A stretch of 64,000 nucleotides of DNA from Halothiobacillus sp. (GCA_020061705.1 JAGUXT010000014.1:1-64000); one strand, 5' to 3'. Shown: positions 49,618-60,247, numbered from the stretch's first letter. Made by a program: numbers and translations. The notes: generated by a model not told the origin, from the letters alone.

Positions 49618-49904
49618 GCCTTGCTCAACCATAGCCTCTCATTCCGTTCAAGAATCACCGATTATCCATTCTGGAAGAGTTTAAGCAGCTCAAACGCTTC
49701 CTTGTGGACGTGCCTGCGTAAGATTTTTTGATTCATGAAAGTCTTAATTCCCACTTTCTATCTTTGCGTACTATAAATATTCGATGCAGTCGAATTTTAT
49801 GGCGTTCCCATTTTCTGATTGTCAAGGGTATGTTTGCACTTCTCCCTACGGTCGGGGACAGGTGGGTTGGGGCAGTGGGCAAAATCATTATCCGAGGAAT
49901 GAAT
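49618..49904 (+). promoter_or_regulatory. Upstream region of the hybrid kinase gene, one weak promoter candidate
   Basis: This 287-base stretch holds no gene. The only promoter candidate I see is TTCCCA (49748-49753) with TATAAA (49772-49777), 18 bases apart, which would leave a leader of about 120 bases. Nothing else recognisable is present. Confidence 0.35.
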
Positions 49905-52900
49905 ATGAGCGAGCAAACCAACCCGTCTCTCCTCTTGCTATTGATTTTGGTTGTCGAAGAAAACCTGCTTGAAGCGGAAAGGTTGCGCCGCGTGATTACC
50001 CAGGCAGGTTATACGGTAAGTGTGGCGCAGAATGGTGATGAGGGTCTGCAAGCTGCGCGTGCCATCCGCCCCGCCCTAGTGATAAGCAATGTCACGCTGC
50101 CGCAGAAGAATGGCTACGAATTATGCCGTGCGCTCAAGCATGACGATGCACTGTGGGATATTCCGCTGATCCTGCTTTCGGATCGGTCGGAGCCAGAAGA
50201 TAGTGTCGAGGCGATTAATTGCGGTGCTGATGCCTATGTCGTCAAACCTTACACTGAGATCAAGCTGCTGAACCGCATCCGCTCCCTGCTTGAAGCCCCC
50301 ATCGGGCGGTGGAAAGCTGCTCTGCGCGAGAGCGAGGCACGTTATCACCATTTGTTCGAGAACATGGGTAGCGGGGTGGTTATTTTCAAGCCGGATGCGG
50401 CCTGCGAGGTCTTCCGCTTCAAATCTGTCAACCGGGCGGCAGAGCGCATTGAGCAGATGCGACGTGAAGATGTGATTGGGCACAGCGTCGAGGAGATGTT
50501 TCCCGGCGTGCGTGCCATGGGGTTGTTGGCGGTGTTTCAGCGCGTATGCCGCAGTGGCGAGCCAGAGCGCCTTCCCATAACCCTTTACCGGGATGGGCGC
50601 GTCAACGGTTGGCGTGATAACTATGTCTATCGACTTGACTCGGGTGAGATCGTTGCAGTTTATGACGATGTGTCCGACCGCATGCAGCGGGAAATGGATA
50701 TCACACGCCTCAATCTTGCCTTGCGCACCCTTTCTGCCTGCAATATTGCGCTCGTCCATGCCGAGAGCGAGGAAGCACTGATTCAGGAGGTGTGTCGCCA
50801 GATCGTCGAAACCGGCAGTCATAAGTTGGCCTGGGTGTCTTATCCCGTTGGAGGGGTGGACAGTCTCCCCGTGCCGTTTGCCCACTTCGGCGACGAAAGT
50901 CTGTTCCGGCTCCACGGTGAACTGGGGAATGACCCGGAGTACCAGCGGCATTGCCTGAGCTTTTCCGCCCTGCGCGAACGCCAGACGCGGACATGTAACA
51001 GACTTGATGTTATGTCGAAGTGCGCTTTCGAGCCATTGCATGCTGCGGGTGTGGCGGCGATCCTGGCACTGCCGCTGCTGCAAGGCCAGGAAATCTACGG
51101 TGTGCTCTCCATCTTTTCGCCAAGCCCCGATGTCTTTGGCAGCGCCGAGATCCAGCTTATGGAGCAATTGGCTGGTGACATTGCCTTTGCAATCGTCACC
51201 TTGCGCGCCAGAGCCGAGCTCAAAAATGCCACACGCGCCTTGCGCGAGAGCGAGGAGAAATTCCGCCAGTTGTTCGAAGGCTCGCGCGATGCTCTGATGA
51301 CGCTGGCACCGCCATCGTGGACATTCACGAATGCGAATCTGGCAACGTTGCAATTGTTCGGTGTGTCGAGCGTGGCCGAATACACTGCATTCAGGCCGTG
51401 GGATGTTTCGCCGGAGCGTCAACCGGACGGACGCCCCTCCAGAGAAACGTCGCTGGAAATGATTGCGAGCGCTATGCGCGACGGTTCCAACTTCTTTGAG
51501 TGGCAACACCAACGGCTGAATGGCGAAGTTTTCCCATGTGACGTATTGCTGACCCGCATGGAGCTGGACGGCCAGCCATTTCTTCAGGCCACGATGCGCG
51601 ATATCAGCTCGCGCAAGGCGGCGGAGGCGGCGGTCGAGAACGAGCGTAACCGACTCGCCGCAATCTTTCAGACCGCGAGCGATGGCATTGAAATTGTGGA
51701 TGCCGACGGCTTGCTGCTTGATGCCAACGAGGTCTTCCTCGGCAGGCTGGGTTATGACCAAACGGCTATCGGTCGCCTGCACGTGTTTGATTATGAAGCG
51801 CAGCAAGGAAAGGATGAAATTCTTCACAAGATTCGTAATCTGATAAGGCAGCAGACAACCGGACTCTTTGAGAGCCAGCATCGCCGTGCAGACGGTGAGA
51901 TCATCGACGTGGAAGTCCATATCAAGGCGATCCGCATCAATGGTAAGGATATGATTTATTCCTCCTCGCGCGATATTACCGAGCGCAGGCTTGCCGAAAG
52001 GGAACGCCAAGCTGCAGGAGAGCTGCTGCGTACCGTCCTGGAGAGCGTGCCAATGCGCGTGTTCTGGAAGGATGCCGAGTTGCGCTACCTTGGTTGTAAC
52101 AGCCTTTTTGCCCGTGATGCCGGGCTGTCGAACCCGCAGGATTTGTTCGGCAAGGATGATTTTCAGATGACATGGCGGGAGCAGGCCGAACGCTATCGTG
52201 CCGATGATATAAGGGTTATGGCATCCGAGATCCCCGTACTTGGCTATGAAGAGCCACAAACCACGCCCGACGGACACACGATCTGGTTACGCACCTCGAA
52301 GGTGCCGTTGCACGATGCCGACGGGAAAGTCATCGGTTTGCTTGGCGTCTATGATGACATCACGACCCACAAGCAGGCAGAGACGGATTTGCGTGAAAGC
52401 GAAGCATTTATCAAGACTGTGCTGGATCATCTGCCCATGGGGATTGCCGTCAATTCGGTGGCACCCACCGTTGTCTTCAGTTACATGAACGACAAGTTTC
52501 CCGAAATCTATCGGACAACACGAGAACGCCTCGCCGATCCCGATGTGTTCTGGGACATCGTTTTTGAAGAGCCGGTGTTCAGGGAAGCGATCCGGCAAAA
52601 GGTGCTGGAAGATATCGCCAGTGGCGATGTCAAGCGTATGTACTGGCCAGAGATCCCTCTTACCCGCAAGGGGGATAAAACCTCATACATTACAGCTCAG
52701 AACATTCCAGTACCTGGAAAGCAGATACTGATCTCGATGGTTTGGGATGTGACCGAGGCGAAGCGGGCGGAGGATCAGATTCGCAAGCTTTCGCTGGCCA
52801 TTGAGCAGAGTCCGGAGAGCATTGTTATCACCGATCTCGATGCCAGCATTGAGTATGTCAACGAAGCTTTTGTACGCAATACCGGCTACAGCCGTGAAGA

Positions 52901-54713
52901 GGCTATTGGCCAGAATCCGCGCATCCTGCAATCGGGCAAGACCCCCCCGGCGAGCTACGATAGGCTGTGGCAGGCGCTGACCAGCGGCCAGAGCGCGCAA
53001 CTGGAAATGATCAATAAGCGTAAGGATGGCAGCGAATACACCGAGTTGGCCGTCATTACGCCGATCCGCCAGGCTGAGGGGCAGGTCACTCACTATGTAG
53101 CGGTAAAAACTGATATTACCGAACAAAAGCGTGCGGCCGATGAGCTCGAACAGCATCGTCACCATCTGGAAGATATGGTTGCAATCCGCACGCAGCAGCT
53201 GAATGAATCCAAGGCTTTGGCCGAGGAAGCGAATGCGGCCAAAAGTGCCTTCGTTGCCAATATGAGTCACGAGATTCGCACGCCATTGAATGCCATCGTC
53301 GGTCTCACCCATTTGTTGCGGCGCGACAGCAGCGATCCCGCGCAGAGAGTGAAGCTGGAAAAAATCGTCAACGCCTCGCGGCATCTGCTGGCGGTGATCA
53401 ACGATATTCTCGATTTTTCCAAGATCGAGGCTGGCAAGCTGAGGCTTAGTGTCACTGACTTCGCTTTCGATCGTATGCTCGACAATGTCATTTCCATGAT
53501 TGGCCCCCGGCTGCGCGAGAAGCACCTGGATTTTATTGAGGATCGGGACGGGCTGCCGCCGGTGCTGATCGGTGACTCCACTCGCTTGGCGCAGGCTCTG
53601 TTGAACTATCTTTCCAATGCCGTGAAATTTACCGAGCGTGGCAGGATTACACTGCGACTGTCCAAAATCGAAGAGTCCGAAAGTGATCTGCTGGTGTGTT
53701 TTGAAGTGACGGATACCGGCATCGGTATTGAGCCCGAAAAGCTCGGTGAGCTGTTCACCGCGTTTGAACAGGCCAATGCGCGCCGCTACGGTGGCACGGG
53801 ACTAGGGCTTGCCATCACCAAGCGTCTGGCGGGGTTGATGGGCGGCGAAGTCGGCGCACAAAGCGTGCCCGGTGTGGGCAGCACGTTCTGGTTTACGGCC
53901 CGTCTTGGTAAAAGCGAGTTCAGCCTTGCAGATCTGGCTGAGACACTCTCAGTGGCCGATCTGAGCATGCAAGCCATGCCAAGCAATGTTCACATCCTGT
54001 TGGCCGAGGACAACCGGATTAACCAGGAAGTGGCGGTGGAGCTTCTCACCGAGGCTGGGTTAAAGGTGGAGATCGCCAACAACGGTTTCGAGGCTTTGGA
54101 GAAAGTGCGCACTCGCGATTATGACTTGATCCTTATGGATATGCAGATGCCGGGCATGGATGGTCTGGAGGCAACCCGTGCCATCCGCAGCCTGCCGGGT
54201 TGGGAAACAAAGCCCATTCTGGCGATGACCGCCAATGCCTTCGATGAGGATCGCCAGCGTTGCCACGATGCTGGCATGAATGATTTCATTGCCAAGCCGG
54301 TCGACCCGGATCATCTGTATGGCACACTTTTGCGCTGGCTACCGTCGACTGCAATGGTTCCGCCCGTTGCCGCAAAGTCGCTTATTTCTGTTGAGCTTGC
54401 GGTCATTCCCGGCTTGGATGTTACTCGTGGTCTCGGTGTGCTGAACGACAACGTGCCGGCTTACCTGCGGCTGCTGCGCCAATTTACCGTCGATCATGCG
54501 AATGATTTGTCGCGCCTGCGCGAGCGCATGGCGCAGTCTGATCGCGTTGAAGCGCGGAGATTGGCACATACGCTCAAGGGCAGTTCGGGCATCATGGCGC
54601 GACAGAGGTGCAGCGGCTGGCTGCCGCGTTGGAAGAAGCCATCAAGGGGGATCGGGATGCAGCAGATGTCGAGCGTCTGGTTAATGCCTTGGAAAGTGAG
54701 TTGTTACGGTTGA
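49905..54713 (+). CDS. Multi-PAS hybrid sensor histidine kinase, Hpt domain broken by a frameshift
   Basis: This 1602-residue soluble-looking hybrid kinase contains, in order: a receiver (about 12-135) whose acceptor site is Asn62 (VISNVTLP) instead of Asp; PAS, GAF and about five further PAS modules (to about 1090); HisKA with His1122 in [11 protein letters not shown]; HATPase with [17 protein letters not shown] and GGTGLGLAI; a second receiver with intact Asp1412 ([11 protein letters not shown]); and an Hpt start with His1555 ([12 protein letters not shown]). After GIM the frame is lost: one missing G at about 54596 turns the conserved continuation into an unrelated 39-residue tail. The rest of the Hpt lies in the next frame to 55015. 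ATG 49905 was chosen for its GAGGA site. The likely partner is the regulator that follows. Confidence 0.88.
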   Translation: MSEQTNPSLLLLLILVVEENLLEAERLRRVITQAGYTVSVAQNGDEGLQAARAIRPALVISNVTLPQKNGYELCRALKHDDALWDIPLILLSDRSEPEDSVEAINCGADAYVVKPYTEIKLLNRIRSLLEAPIGRWKAALRESEARYHHLFENMGSGVVIFKPDAACEVFRFKSVNRAAERIEQMRREDVIGHSVEEMFPGVRAMGLLAVFQRVCRSGEPERLPITLYRDGRVNGWRDNYVYRLDSGEIVAVYDDVSDRMQREMDITRLNLALRTLSACNIALVHAESEEALIQEVCRQIVETGSHKLAWVSYPVGGVDSLPVPFAHFGDESLFRLHGELGNDPEYQRHCLSFSALRERQTRTCNRLDVMSKCAFEPLHAAGVAAILALPLLQGQEIYGVLSIFSPSPDVFGSAEIQLMEQLAGDIAFAIVTLRARAELKNATRALRESEEKFRQLFEGSRDALMTLAPPSWTFTNANLATLQLFGVSSVAEYTAFRPWDVSPERQPDGRPSRETSLEMIASAMRDGSNFFEWQHQRLNGEVFPCDVLLTRMELDGQPFLQATMRDISSRKAAEAAVENERNRLAAIFQTASDGIEIVDADGLLLDANEVFLGRLGYDQTAIGRLHVFDYEAQQGKDEILHKIRNLIRQQTTGLFESQHRRADGEIIDVEVHIKAIRINGKDMIYSSSRDITERRLAERERQAAGELLRTVLESVPMRVFWKDAELRYLGCNSLFARDAGLSNPQDLFGKDDFQMTWREQAERYRADDIRVMASEIPVLGYEEPQTTPDGHTIWLRTSKVPLHDADGKVIGLLGVYDDITTHKQAETDLRESEAFIKTVLDHLPMGIAVNSVAPTVVFSYMNDKFPEIYRTTRERLADPDVFWDIVFEEPVFREAIRQKVLEDIASGDVKRMYWPEIPLTRKGDKTSYITAQNIPVPGKQILISMVWDVTEAKRAEDQIRKLSLAIEQSPESIVITDLDASIEYVNEAFVRNTGYSREEAIGQNPRILQSGKTPPASYDRLWQALTSGQSAQLEMINKRKDGSEYTELAVITPIRQAEGQVTHYVAVKTDITEQKRAADELEQHRHHLEDMVAIRTQQLNESKALAEEANAAKSAFVANMSHEIRTPLNAIVGLTHLLRRDSSDPAQRVKLEKIVNASRHLLAVINDILDFSKIEAGKLRLSVTDFAFDRMLDNVISMIGPRLREKHLDFIEDRDGLPPVLIGDSTRLAQALLNYLSNAVKFTERGRITLRLSKIEESESDLLVCFEVTDTGIGIEPEKLGELFTAFEQANARRYGGTGLGLAITKRLAGLMGGEVGAQSVPGVGSTFWFTARLGKSEFSLADLAETLSVADLSMQAMPSNVHILLAEDNRINQEVAVELLTEAGLKVEIANNGFEALEKVRTRDYDLILMDMQMPGMDGLEATRAIRSLPGWETKPILAMTANAFDEDRQRCHDAGMNDFIAKPVDPDHLYGTLLRWLPSTAMVPPVAAKSLISVELAVIPGLDVTRGLGVLNDNVPAYLRLLRQFTVDHANDLSRLRERMAQSDRVEARRLAHTLKGSSGIMARQRCSGWLPRWKKPSRGIGMQQMSSVWLMPWKVSCYG

Positions 54714-55015
54714 TTGCGGCACTCCATGCAGTTCTGCCGGAAGAGGCTACAGTTCCCATTGCGGGTGATGTGGATTGGTCGCTCGTGAAGCATGTACTGG
54801 ATGAACTGGAGCCTCTATTGGACAACGCCAGTATGCAGGCCAATCTGCTCTTTGAGACTTACGCGGGGCAACTCAAGACTGCACTCGGTACGCTTGGAGT
54901 GGAACTGGAACAACGGATTGAACTTTTCCTCTACCCCGAAGCTCTGGAAACACTGAAGCGGGCGCGTAAAAAACACTCGGAGCTTCACGTCATGGATTCA
55001 AGGACACCTAATTGA
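54598..55015 (+). pseudogene. Displaced C-terminal half of the kinase Hpt domain
   Basis: In the frame one base away from the kinase, the sequence reads [20 protein letters not shown] onwards for about 139 residues to the stop at 55013-55015. The first 30 residues are exactly what should follow [11 protein letters not shown] in an Hpt domain. A third G at 54596-54597 would join both parts into one protein of about 1700 residues. A GTG at 54608 could start a separate chain, but it has only a weak ribosome-binding site. The last 80 residues (LLFETYAGQLKTALG) resemble the tail common after Hpt domains. Confidence 0.8.
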
Positions 55016-57190
55016 ATGGGGGGCAGTGAATTGGATGGAGTGATGCGGGAGAAAATCCTGATTGTGGATGATGATTCCGGCAATCTGGCTGCCCTGGGTC
55101 GACTTCTGAGTTCAGATTACGACGTTGTGGCCGCGCCCAGCGGCGAGCGCGCATTGCGGATTGCCTTCGGCACGCAGCAGTTGGATCTGATTCTGCTCGA
55201 CGTGATGATGCCGGACATGGACGGATATGAGCTGCTCAGTCGCTTGCGCGAGCATTCTGCCACTCGTGATATTCCAGTCATCTTTGTTACCGGGATGGAT
55301 TCCGTGGCCGATGAGGAACGCGGTTTAGGGCTTGGCGCAGTGGATTACATTGCCAAGCCCTATCACCCGCACATCATTCTGGCGCGCGTGCATACTCAGC
55401 TTGAACTCAAACGCGCGCGCGACTTTCTCGCCAACCATAATCATATTCTGGAGCAGCAGGTTGCCGCGCGCACCGCCGAGTTGCGGGCCAGTGAGGCTCG
55501 TTTCCGCGTCGCCATGGACAGTATGCGTGATGCCTTCGTCATTCTCGAAGCGGAGCAGGGCTCGGCGATTGAGTGGAATCCTTCCGCAGCGAGGATGTTC
55601 GGCTTTTCCAGGGAGGAGGTGCTTGGGCAGCCGCTGTATCAGCTCATTGTGCCGGCGCGTTATCGCGAGCAGGCACAGTACGGTATCAAGCATTTTGCAG
55701 CGACAGGCGAGGGCGTAGCCGTTGGCAAGACGCTGGAGATCAAGGCACTGCACCGGAATGGCGAAGAGTTCCCCGTCGAGGTGTCTCTTTCAGCCATGCG
55801 GCTGGATGACAAAAATTACGCGGTAGGTATCGTGCGCGATATTAGCGAGCGCAAACGCTATCAGGCGCAATTGGAACGTCAAACCAACTTCGACGACCTG
55901 ACCGGGCTGCCCAATCGCAACCTCCTGGCCGACCGTCTTTCCCAAGCGCTGGCGCGCTGCCAGCAGAGCAAGAAAGACCTTGCGTTACTAACCTTCAACC
56001 TCAATCGTTTCCGCGAAGTCATTGATAGCCTCGGGCATCGCTTGGGCGACCAGTTGTTGTTAGGTGTTGCCATGCGTTTGGGTAGTGTTGGCGATTCCAT
56101 CGACACACTTGCGCATATGAATGGTGATGAGTTCGTTCTGCTGGCGGAATGCGGAGAAACGGGAGAAACCATTGCACTCGCCCAGCGTGTACTGAAAACG
56201 CTCGAGCAACCGTTTCTGCTCAATGGACGGGAGCTGTTCCTCTCCGCCAGTATCGGCATCGCCGTGTTTCCCAAGGATGGCGAAAACGCTGAAACCCTGC
56301 TGAAAAACGCCGCTGCGGCAATGTATCGCACCAAAATGTCCACGGGTAACAGTTTCAGCTTTTATTCTGCCGAGATGAATGCCCACTCACTGGAGCGCCT
56401 CAACCTGGAGGTTGATTTGCGCCACGCCATCGAACGCAATGAGTTGTGCCTTTACTACCAACCGCAATTGAGTTTACGCAGTGGCGAAGTAATCGGTATG
56501 GAAGCGTTGCTGCGCTGGCAGCATCCCGTGCGCGGACTGGTTTCACCGCTGGATTTCATCCCGCTGGCCGAGGAAACCGGTTTGATCGTACCTATTGGCG
56601 CATGGGTACTACGTACCGCCTGTGCGCAGAATCGGGCATGGCAGGCGGCGGGTCTGCCAGCTATGACGGTGGCGGTGAATCTATCGGCGCGTCAGTTTGA
56701 AGCGCAGGATATGACGGCACTCATCGCACAAGTGCTGCGCGAAAGCGGTCTCGACCCCAGCTATCTGGAGCTGGAGCTGACTGAAAGCGTGGCGATGGGT
56801 AATGCCGAGGCGTTTATCGACGTTACGGATGCCTTGAAGAAGCTGGGTGTGAGCCTGGCCATTGATGATTTTGGCACCGGCTATTCTTCTTTGAGCTATC
56901 TCAAACGCTTTGCCATTGATCACCTGAAAATTGACCAATCCTTCGTGCGAGACATGGTGGGTGATCCAGACAGCGCCTCTATCGTCGAGGCAGTGGTCGG
57001 GCTATCGCATGGTCTGAGGTTGTCGGTCATCGCTGAGGGGGTAGAAACTGAAGCCCAGCTCAACTTTTTGCGCTCATGCAGCTGTGACGAGATGCAGGGC
57101 TTTTATTTCAGTAAACCGCTGTCCAGTGCCGAGTTCGAACAGCTTCTGCGCGAGGGGCGCAAGCTGGATTTGCCTGCCTTATTGCCCTAA
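55016..57190 (+). CDS. Response regulator with REC-PAS-GGDEF-EAL domains
   Basis: This 724-residue cytoplasmic regulator probably degrades c-di-GMP under phosphorelay control. The receiver (about residues 10-130) has IVDDD, the acceptor Asp in LLDVMMPDMDG and AKPY. A PAS domain spans about 165-275. The GGDEF domain carries NGDEF (Asn369-Phe373) in place of GGDEF, so cyclase activity is doubtful. The EAL domain is complete: EALLRW (Glu496), ELTES, DDFGTGYSSL, LKIDQSF and AEGVET. It begins one base after the stop of the kinase's displaced tail, strongly suggesting a kinase-regulator pair. ATG 55043 is an alternative start, nine codons in. Confidence 0.92.
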   Translation: MGGSELDGVMREKILIVDDDSGNLAALGRLLSSDYDVVAAPSGERALRIAFGTQQLDLILLDVMMPDMDGYELLSRLREHSATRDIPVIFVTGMDSVADEERGLGLGAVDYIAKPYHPHIILARVHTQLELKRARDFLANHNHILEQQVAARTAELRASEARFRVAMDSMRDAFVILEAEQGSAIEWNPSAARMFGFSREEVLGQPLYQLIVPARYREQAQYGIKHFAATGEGVAVGKTLEIKALHRNGEEFPVEVSLSAMRLDDKNYAVGIVRDISERKRYQAQLERQTNFDDLTGLPNRNLLADRLSQALARCQQSKKDLALLTFNLNRFREVIDSLGHRLGDQLLLGVAMRLGSVGDSIDTLAHMNGDEFVLLAECGETGETIALAQRVLKTLEQPFLLNGRELFLSASIGIAVFPKDGENAETLLKNAAAAMYRTKMSTGNSFSFYSAEMNAHSLERLNLEVDLRHAIERNELCLYYQPQLSLRSGEVIGMEALLRWQHPVRGLVSPLDFIPLAEETGLIVPIGAWVLRTACAQNRAWQAAGLPAMTVAVNLSARQFEAQDMTALIAQVLRESGLDPSYLELELTESVAMGNAEAFIDVTDALKKLGVSLAIDDFGTGYSSLSYLKRFAIDHLKIDQSFVRDMVGDPDSASIVEAVVGLSHGLRLSVIAEGVETEAQLNFLRSCSCDEMQGFYFSKPLSSAEFEQLLREGRKLDLPALLP

Positions 57191-57287
57191 AACGCCTGTA
57201 TTAGCCCTGTATTGGTCATTCTGAACGCCCCGGCATGTGTCAAGCGAGCGGGGCGCATCACTCCACGCAGATCACTATTCGTGGGAT

Positions 57288-57313
57288 AAAAAAACCCGGT
57301 CAAGCCGGGTTTT
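57288..57313. terminator. Bidirectional terminator between the EAL regulator and rpmG
   Basis: AAAACCCGG (57291-57299) pairs with CCGGGTTTT (57305-57313) around TCAAG, with further A on the left side. It serves both the plus-strand regulator and the minus-strand rpmB-rpmG transcript. Confidence 0.85.
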
Positions 57314-57337
57314 GATGTGCTATTGCAGAACGCCAGA

Positions 57338-57505
57338 TTATTTAATCTTGGCTTCCTTGAAGATAACGTGCTGGCGCACGACGGGGTCGTACTTGCGGAA
57401 CTCGAACTTTTCAGGGGTGTTGCGCTTGTTTTTCTTGGTGGTGTAGAAAAAACCGGTGCCTGCGGAGGACACGAGTTTGATCTTGTCGCTAGCTGATTTT
57501 GCCAT
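57338..57505 (-). CDS. rpmG: 50S ribosomal protein L33
   Basis: L33 is a small protein of the large ribosomal subunit near the E site. Translation of the minus strand gives 55 residues beginning [16 protein letters not shown], with the family signature [23 protein letters not shown] in two parts, and ending VIFKEAKIK. It is the zinc-independent form, with no CxxC pairs. It lies 11 bases downstream of rpmB, the standard rpmB-rpmG operon. Confidence 0.95.
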   Translation of the reverse strand: MAKSASDKIKLVSSAGTGFFYTTKKNKRNTPEKFEFRKYDPVVRQHVIFKEAKIK

Positions 57506-57516
57506 GTCTGATTACC

Positions 57517-57753
57517 TTAAACTTTTTCGCCACGGGCGCGCATGTCGGTTAGAACCTGCTCAAGACCCAGTTTGTCGATCACGCGCATGCCTTTGGCAGA
57601 GACGCGCAGGCTGATGAAGCGTTTTTCAGTTTCCAACCAGAAACGGTGATGGTGCAGGTTGGGAAGAAAGCGACGACGCGCCTTGTTGTTGGCGTGGGAT
57701 ACAGTGTTCCCGGTGATAACAGCCTTGCCGGTGACTTGGCATACTCTGGACAT
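57517..57753 (-). CDS. rpmB: 50S ribosomal protein L28
   Basis: L28 is a large-subunit ribosomal protein. The 78-residue product matches the family throughout: [36 protein letters not shown] and [15 protein letters not shown], ending MRARGEKV. The length equals that of E. coli L28. It is the first gene of rpmB-rpmG; its promoter should lie in the 290-base gap to its right, which also holds a palindromic element. Confidence 0.96.
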   Translation of the reverse strand: MSRVCQVTGKAVITGNTVSHANNKARRRFLPNLHHHRFWLETEKRFISLRVSAKGMRVIDKLGLEQVLTDMRARGEKV

Positions 57754-57881
57754 AATGAACTACCTTTGACTCAAAAATCTCCGGATCAGCGTTGTCCGGA
57801 ATGCGAAAGCCCGCAATTCTACGCGATGTTATTCACGCGCTCAAGCACTGATGTGCGTAAATGGCTCAATGTGCATACTGG

Positions 57882-58043
57882 CAACCTGTCGGACTTAAGG
57901 ACAGTCGGCTGCAAATCCGTCTGGACGGTGCATATTTCACCGCATTTTTTGGGTAATAGAACTCACTATCGCCCTGCATAAGCGGCAAAGTCTGCCCTCG
58001 CCCAGCCAGATTTTCGCTACGATTTCTAAAGTCCGACAGGCTG
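57882..58043. mobile_element. 162-bp MITE-like element with CCTGTCGGACTT ends
   Basis: CCTGTCGGACTT (57885-57896) is the perfect reverse complement of AAGTCCGACAGG (58029-58040). Similarity continues outwards (GCA before the left arm; CTGC after the right arm) and inwards (an AG two bases further on). No reading frame is present. The right end touches the stop codon of the HerA-like gene at 58044. I could not identify a target duplication. Confidence 0.65.
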
Positions 58044-59585
58044 CTAGCGTCTACCTTTGCCGATGATCGCACCCATTACGCCGCGCATGATTTCCTGCCC
58101 GAGTCGGCTACCCACTGCGCGCATGGTGCTTTTGACAAAGGCTTCGCCCACCGATTCGCGTGTGCGGCGCCCCTGGTTTGATGAGCCACCGCCAAATAAC
58201 CCGTCCAGCAGGCCGCCGGATTGGGCTTCCTCCGGCGCGCGGCTGGGTGTCTGCTGACGGGTGCGCGCCGTGGATGTTGGCGCATCGGCTTGAGCAGCAT
58301 TAAGCGCGTCTTCGGTACGCTGCTTGAGAATTTCATACGCCGATTCACGATCAACAGCTTTTTCAAACACGCCATAGACATTGGAGTTGCGAATGATCTG
58401 GGTGCGCTCTTCAGGGCTGATGGCACCGATCCGCGAACGCGGGGGCGCGACTAGCACGCGCTCGACCGGGTTGGGGGTGCCTTTGCTGTCGAGACAGGAC
58501 ACCAGCGCTTCGCCCACCCCGAGTTGGGTGATGGCTTCGGCGGTGTTGAGACCGGGCTTGGGGCGGAAGGTGTCGGCGGCCACGCGCACGGCTTCCTGGT
58601 CGCGCGGGGTGAAGGCGCGCAGGGCGTGCTGCACGCGGTTACCGAGTTGGCCGAGGATGGCGAGCGGCACATCAAGCGGGTTTTGGGTAATGAAGTAGAT
58701 GCCTACGCCTTTGGAGCGGATCAGGCGCACCACTTTTTCCACAGTGTCGATCAGGACTTTGGGGGCGTCGTCGAACAAAAGGTGAGCCTCGTCGAAGAAA
58801 AACACCAGTTTGGGCTGCTCCAGATCGCCCGCTTCCGGAAACTGCTCAAACAGTTCAGCCAACAGCCAAAGCAGCAGGGTGGCGTAGATCTGTGGCGAGT
58901 GAAATAGTTTTTCGGCAGCGAGGACGTTGATGACACCATGGCCTTGCGCATCGGTTTGCAGCAGATCGTCAAGGGTGATGGCGGGTTCGCCAAATAGATA
59001 GGTACCTCCGGCATCTTCCAGCGTGAGCAAGGCACGCTGGATGGCACCGACACTGGCGGCGGAGACGTTGCCATAGGTCGTGGTTAGTTCGCGTGCATGT
59101 TCGGCCACATGCTGCATCAATGCGCGCAGATCCTTGATGTCCAGCAGCAGCAAGCCTTGCTCATCCGCCACGCGGAAGGCAATGTTCAAAACACCCGCTT
59201 GGGTGTCATTCAAATTGAGCAAGCGAGCGAGAAGAAGCGGCCCCATGTCGGAGATGGTGGTGCGCAACGGGTGGCCGAGTTCGCCGTACACATCCCAGAA
59301 CACCACAGGGGAGGCGGCGAGCTGGAAATCGGACAGGCCGATTTTTTGCACACGTTCGCGGATGCGTGGTTTGTCTTCGCCTGTCTGACTTAATCCGGCC
59401 AGATCGCCCTTGATGTCGGCCAGAAACACCGGCGTGCCCATGCGGCTGAAGCCTTCGGCCAGAGTTTGCAAGGTGACAGTCTTACCCGTGCCCGTGGCGC
59501 CTGCAATCAGGCCGTGGCGGTTGGCCATGCGCCCTAAAAGGTGGGCTTCGGCCTCGCCCGCGCCAATAAAGATGTCATTTTGCAT
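58044..59585 (-). CDS. HerA-like (DUF853/YjgR) ATPase
   Basis: This 513-residue protein is a HerA/FtsK-superfamily ATPase of the DUF853 type; the cellular role is unknown. It begins IFIGAGEAEAHLLGRMANRHGLI, has Walker A GATGTGKTVTLQTL near residue 28, an early FLADIKGDLAGLS motif, Walker B LVFFFDEAHLLF near residue 265, and the arginine-finger region YFITQNPLDVPLAILGQLGNR. A low-complexity linker (about 425-470) leads to a final VKSTMRAVGSRLGQEIMRG-type segment typical of the family. It appears monocistronic. Confidence 0.9.
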   Translation of the reverse strand: MQNDIFIGAGEAEAHLLGRMANRHGLIAGATGTGKTVTLQTLAEGFSRMGTPVFLADIKGDLAGLSQTGEDKPRIRERVQKIGLSDFQLAASPVVFWDVYGELGHPLRTTISDMGPLLLARLLNLNDTQAGVLNIAFRVADEQGLLLLDIKDLRALMQHVAEHARELTTTYGNVSAASVGAIQRALLTLEDAGGTYLFGEPAITLDDLLQTDAQGHGVINVLAAEKLFHSPQIYATLLLWLLAELFEQFPEAGDLEQPKLVFFFDEAHLLFDDAPKVLIDTVEKVVRLIRSKGVGIYFITQNPLDVPLAILGQLGNRVQHALRAFTPRDQEAVRVAADTFRPKPGLNTAEAITQLGVGEALVSCLDSKGTPNPVERVLVAPPRSRIGAISPEERTQIIRNSNVYGVFEKAVDRESAYEILKQRTEDALNAAQADAPTSTARTRQQTPSRAPEEAQSGGLLDGLFGGGSSNQGRRTRESVGEAFVKSTMRAVGSRLGQEIMRGVMGAIIGKGRR

Positions 59586-59699
59586 GATTGATTTGCAGGT
59601 TGTTGAGTTGGGTTCTGATTGTAATGTGAAAGTCGAATATTGCCGTGCGTGTTATCTTTCCAAACTTGGTTGGTCGCTGGTGAAGCAAAGGTGGTACTG

Positions 59700-60233
59700 A
59701 TGTTGGGTCGAGTAGGTGCGTGGTGGGGTGTATTGGGTGTAAGTCTGTTGATTGGCTGGGCGGTGATGCGCCTCACGCCTGTTGCGCTGGAAGCATGGGC
59801 GATGCCCTGGGGTTGGCTGGAATGGTTAGTGGCCGTGCCCTGGCTGGTTTTTATGTTGGTGGGCGAGGGCTATCGCGGCTTTCAGAAAGGTTTTGCCCCG
59901 CGTGTGGCGGCGCGCGCGCGCCATTTGCGCGAGCATCCGCATTGGTTGCATGTGCTGCTGGCACCAGCGTTTTGCATGGGATTTTTTCATGCGACACGCA
60001 AGCGCATGATTGTGTCGTGGGCAGTGACTTCGGGTATTGTGTTGCTGATTTTGGCGGTGCGTCTGTTACCGCAACCCTGGCGCGGAATCGTTGATCTGGG
60101 TGTGGTTGCGGGGCTGACCTGGGGGCTGGTGGCGATTGTGCTTTACGGTATTCATGCGCTTACCACGCATACGTTCAACCACCCGGCTGAAACGCCGGAA
60201 TTGCGCCAGCCCATGGATCGGAACACCGCTTGA
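59700..60233 (+). CDS. Unknown four-helix membrane protein
   Basis: I do not recognise this 177-residue protein. It has four hydrophobic segments: about residues 5-25, 40-58, 105-130 and 137-160. A basic cytoplasmic-type stretch between segments 2 and 3 (KGFAPRVAARARHLREHPHW) is followed by a possible metal-site cluster FCMGFFHATRKR. The tail is polar. The start at 59700 has AAGGTGG six bases upstream. It converges on the small-protein cluster across a strong bidirectional terminator. Confidence 0.75.
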   Translation: MLGRVGAWWGVLGVSLLIGWAVMRLTPVALEAWAMPWGWLEWLVAVPWLVFMLVGEGYRGFQKGFAPRVAARARHLREHPHWLHVLLAPAFCMGFFHATRKRMIVSWAVTSGIVLLILAVRLLPQPWRGIVDLGVVAGLTWGLVAIVLYGIHALTTHTFNHPAETPELRQPMDRNTA

Positions 60234-60247
60234 TTTTCGTGTACATT

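Noticed and set aside
50121..52277. Very long open frame (718 codons) antisense to the hybrid kinase
   Set aside because: It lies wholly opposite a gene with recognisable domains, has no ribosome-binding site or motif of its own, and such antisense frames are expected from strong codon bias.
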